Source of the DNA: Cyanodermella asteris | Taxonomy: Eukaryota; Ascomycota; Lecanoromycetes; Ostropales; Stictidaceae | Length of the DNA: 64,000 nt | Assembly (NCBI GenBank): GCA_900618795.1 | Contig: UYJD01000003.1 | Span: 1,785,336-1,849,335 of the forward strand | Direction of reading: 5' to 3' | Shown here: positions 32,672-42,387 of the stretch, in pieces | Layout of the letters: each line of letters opens with the position of its first letter | How positions within the stretch are numbered: the first letter of the stretch is position 1 | The notes under the pieces: generated by a model | What the model saw: the letters and a program-made list of their open reading frames with translations, nothing else | The model's database searches: none | What the model was told of the DNA's origin: nothing | Position numbers and translations under genes: made by a program

Positions 32672-34825
32672 TTAGAAGTCCCAACGATCATTGTGGTCAC
32701 GGGGAAAGTGGCTATCGTAGAAGCCTTGCCAGTCAAGTGACATGTTGGCGTCGATAGTAGGTAAGTCAAAGTCATTGTTGAGAGCGGCATTGCCGACAAC
32801 AGAGGGACCGTCGGTGGCGAGGTTTAGATGGCGAGGCGAGTTACTGCTAGTCGCCGTTGCTTGTTCGACTCTCGGATCGACCTCGAAAGGAGCGTCGAAA
32901 TTTGCTGGAATGTCGAAATCGAACGGGAGATCCTGCGAGTCCTCGCCGTGTTCAATATCCAAAAGGTCAAGTCGCGAGTCCTTGAGAGCCTCATCCAGCT
33001 GATCCTCGAAACTCTTCGGTTTCTTGGAGACCGTACCATCTTCGCCATCTTCGTCTGGGCGAGCCTTCCGTTTACCCAGGCGCGCCTCTGGGATATTGAA
33101 CTCTGGAGTGAAAGTGGGAATCGCTGAAGTTGAAGGTTCTATCGGGTTTGAAGGCGAGAATGTCGTTTGTGCGGCTTGCAGTGGAGATGGTGGTGCTTGT
33201 GCTGACGTGGACTGTTGATAGAGGGGCGCATCGAACATTGGCAAAATAGTTGCATCGACTGCGTCTTCTTCCTGGTCGACCCGTTCGGCGAAATCCTGAG
33301 TCGTAGAACTGTCGGGATTGTCGAGCTCGTCGAAGACCGAAGCCTCATCGACGGTCTGCACTGTCTCGAAAGAGCTGATGCTCTCGCGAAAGTCGTCCTT
33401 AGCAAAGAGAAATGCTCCCATTTGAGGTGGGATATAGTTCAAGGGGCGTGGCGAGAGCCAACCACCAAGCCTGATCGTCCACCACTGGTGGTCTTTATCC
33501 TGAACTTCACAAATGCCTTTGCAGGCTCTCTCCAAAACACCGCTCTGGTACAAGAATGCACACTTTGCAAGGACCTCGCTCATCAGCTGGTTTTCAGAGA
33601 TGACATTGCCCATCGGTAGAACGCGGCCAGCTGTGTTGTAGCGCACGAGTCCGTGCTGCGAAGCTTCATCAAATATCCGCATAGATTCCGCAGGCTCTAT
33701 AAACTGGATCGCCTGGAACCTTTTCCGAGGATCGAGCAAGTCGTTCATCTGGTGGTAGCGTTCATGGTCTCCAAAATTTGGGCCATTGAACACGTAATGC
33801 GCCATCTCGTCAGGTCTCGCCCCATGCATAGACACAAATCGCGGCCTTTTGGCGGCCGGAAGGTTGCGTCGCCAGAACTCATGGTGTCGAAGCCACGCTT
33901 CAGGTCGGAAACTTGCCGAGTAGCGTTGGGTGATTGGGCCTGAAGAGGAAGAGAATCAGGGCTTGTAGGGGAGCTTGCAGTGGGACCAGCATTGAGAACA
34001 GGAGGAGCCACAACAATCGAAGCAGCAACGTAACCGGAAGTAGAGCCAAACCCAGCGGGTGCATGATGGGCCTGGGCGGGAGCCCGGACAGCGGGGAGAG
34101 AAGTACTGGGCGCTGCAGCTTGAGTCACAACTCCTGAGGCTGCAACTTGCGCAGCTGCGGGATTCTCTTGAAGGCGTGTTGTCTCTGTCCCTCTGTAGGT
34201 ACTCTCAAAGCCCTGACGAGGATAGTCCCAAAGACTGTCTACGTGCAGATGCGTGTGACCATCCGCATCCTCGCAATACATGCTGGCATGATTGCACTTG
34301 CCGTTCGATCTGTTGGCACAGTGCTGCTGTTTGAAATGTCGGCACAACGTGAAACTTCTCGTGTACCGATTTGAGCAGTCCCGGCATTTAAAAATCCTGA
34401 TGCCGAGACCCTTACTAGGTATCCGGTTGCTGTCGATCACTGGGGATACTGTTAGAACTTGTGCTCTCGAAATGATAATAAGACGAGTGCTTACAATGAG
34501 AGCTTGCTTGTCCCTTGACACGTAAACGCACCATTCGGCTGGATGGCACTCTTGACCCTGCGCCGGTGATTGGAAGCAGATCCGACCGTGCTGCGGCAGA
34601 AACCTCCCAAATATGGCTCGAATCAAGTGAAACGTGCACATGATCTGTGCAGTCCTGTCGACAGTGCGTTCCAATGTCACTTCTACAATCATCACAGTTT
34701 GTGCGATTGTGTACCCCCCGGTTGGTACTCGATGGGGGAACTGCAAGTGGTGTTGTTGACGTTGCAATTGGGCCATTTCCGGTGGTGGCCGAAATTGCAT
34801 TTAAAGTTATCGCGTGAGAACTCAT
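32672..34825 (-). CDS. GIG-finger family protein E (finger plus long novel C-terminus)
   Basis: The proposed exons are 34825-34495, 34439-34035 and 33939-32672, giving 667 aa. The first intron (55 nt, GTAAGC donor, TTCTAACAG branch region, CCCCAG acceptor) is phase 1 at the family position. The strand region RMVRLRVKG precedes it. After it come IDSNRIPSKGLGIRIFKC and a finger with Cys129, Cys132, His145 and His150. The second intron (95 nt) has a strong pyrimidine-CAG end but a weak GTTACG donor, so it is less certain. The third exon encodes a globular-looking part (AWLRHHEFWRRNLPAAKRPR, MGNVISENQLMSEVLAKCAF), then an acidic disordered tail with KRKARPDED. Alternatively the locus has a one-base shift or holds two genes. 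No known domain is seen beyond the finger. Confidence 0.55.
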
Positions 34826-37823
34826 GCTATTAAGTTATGTCAGTACTTTATCGCTCTTTAAACCGATGGCTCTGTATCATTCGAGGACGAGATTGCAAAC
34901 CTCATCCAACCAAAGTCGTGAAAGCTGCATATTAACTTACTTTGCTATTGTGTTGAATAATTTCCTTGGGGCAATAGGTATGTGAGTAAAGTGCAGTCTG
35001 CCGAGCAGATAAAGTCGACAAAGTGCGAATGCTTGTGGTCGGTGATGGTAAAGAAAAGAAAGAGAGACAGCCTCAAGACCTTCAGTGACAGAAAAAATAG
35101 TTACGCCAGTGGGCAGCAGCACACGAAACACTCGCCTCGCCGGTCTCATTCACATCACGAGCAAAGCTCGAGCCAAGCGCAAGCCAGCTCTGTGAGCAAT
35201 TGAGTACTCATACTTAGTGAAGACATGTCAAGCCGTCCCGTCACTTCACATCCGGAGCCAATCACATTCCGTGTGCGGCGTTTGGAACCGCACGTCACGG
35301 CTCCTCCCCGTCGATCTGCCGGACGCGAGCTGGGGGCGGAGCCACGCTAGTTGCTGAGAGTTGTGCAGGAGTCATGCTCTGAGCTGAAGTGAAGGGTGTC
35401 GGGCCAATTGGAGAGCTCGAGCTACTCCATGGAGGGATCCCCAGCCACCTCGAGACGGGCGAGGGAGTATTCTGGAAGCCCTGGGGAGATCAGGTGATCA
35501 GGCGAGGGATCTGAGCTGTTGCTTGGTGAGCGCCTCATGATGCCCGGTCGATGGCGGCGGCGTCGCTCCTTGGCAGTGCGGAGGATTGTTGCTCTACACC
35601 GTGTCAACGGACGGTCATGCAACACTTAGTGCTTCCAACATCGATATCAACGGCGACCGCGACAGAGCAAGATATCAGCACAGATGCAGATCGGAGGGGA
35701 CAAACAGACAGGATCTTTGCCCCGCATACAAAGCTTGAGAATTTAATTCGATCAGGCCCTTGACGTGCCCCGTCCAACTGCAACGAGGTCATTAAAGACC
35801 TCTTGGCAGAACATAACGGCAAGTGCCAAACGCATCTTGTCGCATTCATGTCAGGTTCTGCATACGCAAACACGCAAAGTCGAAGACAGAAGAAAATGTA
35901 AGAGCTTCCGAGCAGAGCTTGAGGAAAAGGGGTGTGCGCGCCATGACAAAATTGCCGGCAGCAGCACCAAGGGTCTCATATATATAGGGGAACAGAGCCG
36001 CAATATAGGGCTTGCAAACGCGTTTGCGGTGCATTTGTTTTCCACAGGTACGTGATCATTGCTGTCCATTTGAGCTTGCAATTGGATGACAACAAGAAAG
36101 CAAGACAGCTTTTGCTGATACCGGCCAAACGTGTTTTTGGACATGTTCAGACGAGCAGCAATGTTGTCTCGTCACGCTGCATCCCAACACTCATCCGAAT
36201 AATCGTGCTGGAAGCGATTGACGCACGTCCGACAATGATTGGATTCCATGCATGCATACACGCATACATCGATTGTGTAGATACCTGTCCGCTTCCCATG
36301 GATGATCTGGTGGACCGCTGGTTCGGTTTCTAGGCAAGCTGTCAGATATTTGCTTCTTTCTCAGACTCGCATCAATACGTGTCTGCTTTCACTGATGGTG
36401 CCATGGTCGGCCGTTTTGGTTCCTACAAGCTATCAATTCTCAGCTGTAAGGTTTGCACTTTTTTCAAAGACTTTCATCAATGCCTTTCGGTATCAACTGG
36501 ATATCTGGGATCTCACAGATTGTACCCAGGCTAGTCTGGCATTGCGCGCACGGTTACGGTTCGATCTCTGACCTCTGCGAAGTCCAGCGGAGCAACAGAC
36601 ATACTAGGAGAGTATTGAAAGCGTTAATTATCCATCGACGTCTGGTGAAGCTGCTCCTGGCTGTTAACCTTTGTCTGGCGCTGGCGGTAGTCAGGATGCG
36701 CGATGCGAGCGCAGTGCCTCGAGTCCAACCTCGATCAGACGTCACTTGGGCAGCACATTTCTCACCGAAGAGTGCGAGGTGGCTCAGATACTATCGACCT
36801 GTTGTTGAGTCCTGTCCCGTCCGAAAGGAATTCTCTGCTGGTGTCCAGTGACTTTTACTGGAAAAGCGCACGCAATCGACCTCCGGCCGCCACTGAGACT
36901 CACGCGTTCAGCGAACTCATCCGGGGGAGTGCTAGGTGCTGCAATTGCCTCAGAAACCCCCGATTCTAGGGCCTGTGGTGAAGTTTTTGCTTTCTGGAGA
37001 GCTCGACTACCGGGGGGTGAAGCCACGGCGGACATGGCCTCCAAGAAGAGAGCATTTCGCGAGAAAAGAAACGTCACAAAGAGCTATAACCAAAAGGTAG
37101 GATCGAACCTGCTATGACTACCAGTCTCACGGTACAAGCCCGTCAGTAGGCCGTGTTCGGCCTCTTTTGCATCGTCAATGCGTCGCATGACTGAACTAGG
37201 AGCCTACGACACGTCGTTCGAGTCTTGAAATATGCACGTGATTTGCGGCTCCAGTGGCCCACAGAGGAACGATTAGCCAATCAGAGGCGTGTACGACTAT
37301 ATTGCTTGGCATGTGAACCATGTCCGATATATCCCACGATAGGGATTGGCAATACTGAACCCAATTGGGCTCAGAGGAGATTTTATGAGCATTCATGAAA
37401 TCAATTTTGCGCCAAGTTTGAACGTCCAAAGAATGCAGGTTTCGAAAGCGAGGGCCCTGACACCTTGATCAAGGTTCTCATGATGTCTCACAGTTGCAGG
37501 GCTGGACTTCGCGGGTGCATACAGACAGATTTGCAGCGATGCCTGCAATCGATGGTGCTATTCTACACATGAATCCGTCGTTGCCCTGGTCACTCTGCCA
37601 AATGTTGGTGTGTCTAGGAAGGTTTCCACGTTTCGAAATGATTCCAGCTTTCGAACCCTTGGAAAAGGGTGTGGCTTCAAAACTTTGCATTACAGTATTA
37701 GGAGTATCTGTAACTTTGAAAACAGTCCCTATACGCTCCACAAATGCATGCCATGCTCTCGTATTCCAACCGTCATTGCCATGTACGCGTGCAACCTCAC
37801 TCTCTGCACTGACCTCATCGGTT
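34826..37823. other. Long gene-free stretch (3 kb)
   Basis: I see no gene with start context, splice sites and coherent composition on either strand. Many short frames overlap. A tRNA-like T-arm near 37090-37115 was rejected. No transposase, reverse transcriptase or terminal repeat was recognised. Confidence 0.4.
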
Positions 37824-39269
37824 CTAATTCAACTTGACGTAGTTTCCTGTATAAGCTGTCAGCAAGTGTATCGAGATGATCTCACGGCCAAGACCTACCT
37901 GGGAACTGGCCCTCTCGCCCCTTGACCTTGCCTGTCCACCACTCGTTTTCCGAGTTGCCCTTGACCGTTACTTCAATGACGTCTCCAACGCTAAAACTCA
38001 AATCGCCGTCTGCTTGTGCTTCATAGTCATACAATGCTGTAGCTGTTGGAGTGCCAGAATGCGACGCACGCAATGCGCTGGGCTTGGGCTTCGGAGGTGG
38101 AGGAGCAGCACCCTTCGCCTTCGCTGCTGCGGCAAGACTGCTGCCAGTGCTGTTTGCTCTCCCCAAGGAACTTGCGAATCCCGGTGGCGCAAGGCTGGGC
38201 GATTTCTCTGGGGGCAGTTTCGTATCTGCTACACTTGGATGTGAGCTGTAGGGAGGTGGCGGTGCTTCATCGCTAGGCTCGTCGGGGTCTATTCGAGGCG
38301 ACCCCTCGGTTCTGTACTTGTTCACGCCGTACTTCGAGCCACCGGCAGGCCCAGCTTGTCCGGTGACTTTACTCTTCGCGCCTGTAGTCTTATACCTGCA
38401 TATTGAAAGCGCTTCCACCCGTTCCTGGATGTCACCGCGCTTCTTCCCAAAAGCCGCCTCGACGTCCAAGCTCAGGTCAAAGTATCCGATATCCATATTC
38501 TGCATCCTCTCGTGCAGCGTGTAAAAGACGTTGAGTTGCATGTAGTAAAAGCTTTGGAAAAGAGGCTGTATAAACTCGCGCTCCAGCTTAAAAAGGCGTG
38601 GCAACTCGTTCTTGAGCAGGTCGTTGAAGTAATCAAAATCTTGTGTCGCCTGTTCCACATTTGCTTCCGCCTTGTAGATTTCCTTTTCGTCTTTGAGCGA
38701 CTTGTCTTTCTTGTCCTGCAACTTCTTCAGGGTGGCCCTGTGCCGATCGTAGTCGAGTTGCTTGTGGTCACGCTTGACCGTGACCTTGCGTACGGCCTTG
38801 ATCACCGCAATCATTTCGTCTGCCGGGGCAATAACACGCTGCTCGATCATCTCCAGCTCCGGGGCGATTGTCTCCTTTAGTTCCTGCACGACCTGCTCAT
38901 ATTGCTCACAAGCTTCTATGCCCGCGTCATTGCCTTCTGCAACAAAAGAGTCTGGGTCCGAGACTCGTCCCGATATGGGCTTGTAGATCTCCTTGATGGC
39001 GCGGGCGTATTCGATCTGGTGGTCGAGCATTCCATTGATTGCGTTGAAGTATTTCCTAGATTCGTCATGCAATTTCTTGGTTTCCTGTTCCAGCTCTTGA
39101 AAGCGGCGCTCGGCATCAATGTAGACGGCGTCCTTGGTAATCTCGCCCATGTTGAACCTCTGCTTTATGGATTGCGGTGCCTGGAGGGAATGATGAGCAA
39201 CGCGCTGGTGGGCGGTCTGGGGCGAAAACCTACCCTGACAAGGGACTTGCCCACGCCTTTCAAACTCAT
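37824..39269 (-). CDS. RVS167: Amphiphysin-like BAR and SH3 protein Rvs167
   Basis: Three exons (39269-39234, 39180-37899, 37846-37824) give 446 aa. The tiny first exon encodes MSLKGVGKSLVR and joins in phase 0 to APQSIKQRFNMGE. The tiny last exon supplies GNYVKLN, the conserved SH3 end. Introns are 53 and 52 nt with GTAGGT donors and CAG acceptors. The BAR domain spans about residues 15-250, including the hallmark DAERRFQELEQETKKLHDES. A Pro-rich linker follows (APPPPYSS, APPPPKPKP), then an SH3 domain from about 388 (ATALYDYEAQADGDLSFSVG with WW). In yeast, Rvs167 pairs with Rvs161 to shape endocytic necks and links to actin. The fit to fungal orthologues is close in order and length. Confidence 0.93.
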
Positions 39270-40439
39270 CTTGACGGCGTTTCTAGGGATTCGCGGATGA
39301 ACGATGCTGTGGACTGGTATGTTGCGACAAAGGAAAGAGAGGCGTCTGAGGTATATAGGGTCGTCTGCCTATGATGTGGCTGTGTCGAGAGGGCGGAAGG
39401 CGGATCGACAAAACCCAAGCGGAGTAACGTAGACCTCGCTTGGCGACGCACGCCGATGATGGGCCTTCAGACACAGAGACGATCTTTGAGTGCGACAATC
39501 ATGAAGCAAGGGGCCTTACAGTCGATACGAGGGTTCTAGTCAGAGGAGCAGGCTTGATCTACGAGCCGTGATCGTGTGCTGGAAGCGTCCCCTCGTGCTG
39601 CGATTCAGCTCAGCCCGCGCTGGAGCAATTGACGTCATCCTGCATTTCCTCACCACCCGCACCGCATCCAGGAGCACCGAGTCCCGGAAATAGGTATCTT
39701 TTCACCCCAGAAAGTCTTTGAGAGTACTTCGTCTCTTCCTTCGTAAGGCGAATTCTTGTTTACTTCCCAAGGTTCGAATGCATGTGAAAAGGCTGCATCT
39801 CAGCAAGTTGGAAGCCTTGTCGGCTGTCTACCATTATCGTTGACTTTGCTCAATCATTGTTTGGCAGTAGTAGTTCTCAAACCCTTGAACCTACCCGGCT
39901 CTCGCAAGCTTGGACCATTGGCGTGTCCCCTATATCTCCTGTCAGGGACCAGAGGACAGGGACATCTGACAGCAGATACACTCCCAAGCTGTTACATCTC
40001 TGCTGTCGCCGCAGTCTTGGCCCACCAGGAGGCTCAACTCACACGTCATCGTAAGATTGACTTGGATCTCACCTTCTCTATGTTTCCCTTCTTATACGTT
40101 TGCACACCCCTGTCCATGCTTCCTTCCCCCCATTGTACCCTGGGACCACCATCGTACATGGCAGTACCGATCTAGAGGCACTGCAAGAACCGCGGTTACC
40201 TCGATAGGTGACCAATTTCTCGTCCAGTACAAACAGAACAAAGAAGCTTCCACCGCTACCCCTCGACGGAGATGATGAAAGCAATATATAAGTCTACATA
40301 TTCTGGTGGGAGACTTGCGGTTCGCGCCGTCGGAGCTAGAAGCAGAAGTTGTCTGATCTTCACATCCTAAATTGATACCACTGTCTGACCGCAACTCGGA
40401 CCTTCGACGAACTCACTATTCGTCGTTATCGGACCGAGC
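39270..40439. other. Intergenic region upstream of Rvs167
   Basis: No supported gene. It should include the promoter of the minus-strand Rvs167 gene. Other frames are short. Confidence 0.45.
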
Positions 40440-40658
40440 ATGTGTCACCGCAGGGGTGTGTACCTCAATTGCAAACAGGATACAAAGAAACACACCATCG
40501 ACTGGTGCGCCGCGCCAAAGCGAAATATGGTCGGAGTCTGGAAACTCTGCGGTCGGCCCTCGGACACCCTCCATGATCGTGAGAAGTGCATGGCGGAGAT
40601 GATACAGGAAGGACAAAAAGACAATGACACAGATCCTTGCCCCGACTGTCCCAAGTAA
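40440..40658 (+). CDS. Small Cys-rich protein (72 aa)
   Basis: The frame from the ATG at 40440 encodes 72 aa with seven Cys (residues 2, 11, 23, 37, 49, 67, 70) and ends in DPCPDCPK. It begins MCHRRGVYLNC, a pattern I associate with short Cys-rich fungal proteins that start Met-Cys and lack a signal peptide. No hydrophobic segment is present. It could be an intracellular metal or redox protein. The family is not named and the call rests on Cys spacing. Confidence 0.38.
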   Translation: MCHRRGVYLNCKQDTKKHTIDWCAAPKRNMVGVWKLCGRPSDTLHDREKCMAEMIQEGQKDNDTDPCPDCPK

Positions 40659-41162
40659 ACGACAATCCCACAAATGGTTTTGGGTAACGGACGACGAGCA
40701 CCATCGACGCGCCAACATCGAGGACAAGATCGTGACTGGTTGGGGACAGCGGACAGGCATGCATGGACAAGAGATGGACACGGCAAGCTGATGCACGAGG
40801 ACTCTGCAGCAGCCGGGGCGAACGCTACTCACCCCCGCTGAACCACACTGCCAAGCATCTGCAGCTGCGGCTCGTCTTGTTTAGTACGAGCACTCAATGA
40901 AGATACCACAAAGTCTTGGTGACAGTGCATGAGAGTCATGCCGTGGAAAACCTGAGCTTATGGTAGTTACCTAGCTGGCTAATACATAACAGATCTTGGG
41001 GTCTCAAGTATCATCAAGATCCAAAACGTTCCGCTACGCCTCTGCCTGATCACAGCATTTGGGCGCTCATGAGACCATTTCCATTCCTCTTCAGTTTGAG
41101 GGCATTGATGACCTTGGGCCAGGGCTTGTGCTTCCTTTCATCATTCTTCCACGCATCACCTA
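40659..41162. other. Intergenic region between convergent genes
   Basis: No supported gene. It lies between the 3' ends of the plus-strand Cys-rich gene and the minus-strand coiled-coil gene. Confidence 0.4.
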
Positions 41163-41667
41163 TCAACCCCACAGGCTATCTTCACACTCATCATCCTCCC
41201 GCTCCTCATCCTCCTTCTCCTGCTGCTCCTGCTGCCTCCGCGCCTCCTCAGCTTCAGCCCGCGCCTTCAAAACAGCCGCATAATTGGCCCGATCAATCCT
41301 CTCCCTCTCCGCCACACCTCGCCTGACCACCAATCGCGCCACCTTCTTGTCAAGCGACGGCGATCTATACAAGTTCGCGGTCATTTCATCCAGCTTGGCC
41401 TTGAGATCCTGCATTTTGTTCGAGAAATTGTCGAGTTCTTGGGGAAAGTCTGATTGCTCCAGGACTTTCTTCGCGGAATTGTCCGGTTCTCGAGGGAAGA
41501 TTGGATTCGCTGGGCGTGTTGCCGCCCATGTTATGTCGGTGTGGCCTTTGAAGCCACGGTATCGCATCATGTACCGCTCGGAGGGCGTGTAGTCAGACAT
41601 TTTCCTGCAGCTGTGTCAGGGAAGGACGGGTAAGAAGGGACTTTGACACTCACTTGAAGGCAGCCAT
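41163..41667 (-). CDS. Small charged coiled-coil protein (145-153 aa)
   Basis: The second exon 41610-41163 encodes most of the protein. A 43-nt intron (GTGAGT donor, CCTGACACAG end) joins a 14-nt first exon (41667-41654) in frame, giving MAAFNCRK before MSDYTPSERYMMRYRGF. Translation could instead start at the ATG at 41600. The N-terminal part contains GFKGHTDITWAATRPANPIF. The middle is amphipathic (FSNKMQDLKAKLDEMTANLY), and the C-terminus is a Glu/Gln/Arg helix (ARAEAEEARRQQEQQEKEDE) ending in DSLWG. A TATATA run lies at about 41811, upstream on this strand. It looks like a conserved small fungal protein, but I cannot name it. Confidence 0.6.
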
Positions 41668-42387
41668 GGTTGATACGGATTCTTGGAGTCGGAGGTGGCT
41701 TGTGAAGGGTTGGCTGCGCCTTGTTGTACTTGCCGCTCTTGCTCCTGGTGAAGTTGCGTCGGATGGTTGGAGTTGGTCGAAGAAACAGATGCGCTACACA
41801 GGTGCACCTATATAAGAGAGCTTGCATGCAGCCCATTTTGGAATCAAGCTGGAAGTTTGGGGTTTACGCGGAAGCTGAGCTTTGAACGGTGCGATGTTTT
41901 GCTACCAATGGTCGAGTATGGCGGTTAGACAAAATTTATTTTCGGGAACAAGGAACGCGAGCTTTAGACCACATGATATTGCACCCACATCCATGGTCGA
42001 ATGTCGATGTCAGGGCACGAGAATCCGAGCAAGCGCATCGCGTAAGGATCAAAATGATCGGTAGCAGGGCACTTTGCAGTAGTGCCATCGCCGGACGGGT
42101 TGTACGTGTGCCAACATTACTTGCATATCGAATGTCGCAAGTTTCAATGCATCAGCTAGTGCCGTCACTCAGACGTTCAAATCATCCGATGTTTCCAGAA
42201 GGAAACCTTACACGAAATGAACTAACACAAGAGTCAATGCATGTTTCAATGGCACTGGATTAGGGACACTCACGCTATTAAATATACTCTCATCTAGCTA
42301 TGCGGAGACCGGTCTAGTTGCCGCGAAAGTAAGTATTGACCTCTGTGAGCAAAGTTATGTGAACGAAAGGCTCTCACGTAGGCCAGT
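41668..42387. other. Intergenic region
   Basis: No supported gene. It holds the promoter of the coiled-coil gene and the 3' flank of the large orphan. Confidence 0.4.

Noticed and set aside
35850-36260. Minus-strand HCRTCVNRF segment as another finger copy
   Set aside because: There is a CxxC pair but no following His pair and no GIG motif; similarity is too weak.
37085-37135. T-arm-like sequence GGTTCGATCC on the minus strand
   Set aside because: No acceptor stem, D-arm or anticodon loop can be arranged around it.
34826-37823. Search for transposon remnants in the 3-kb empty stretch
   Set aside because: No transposase, reverse transcriptase or terminal repeats were recognised on either strand.
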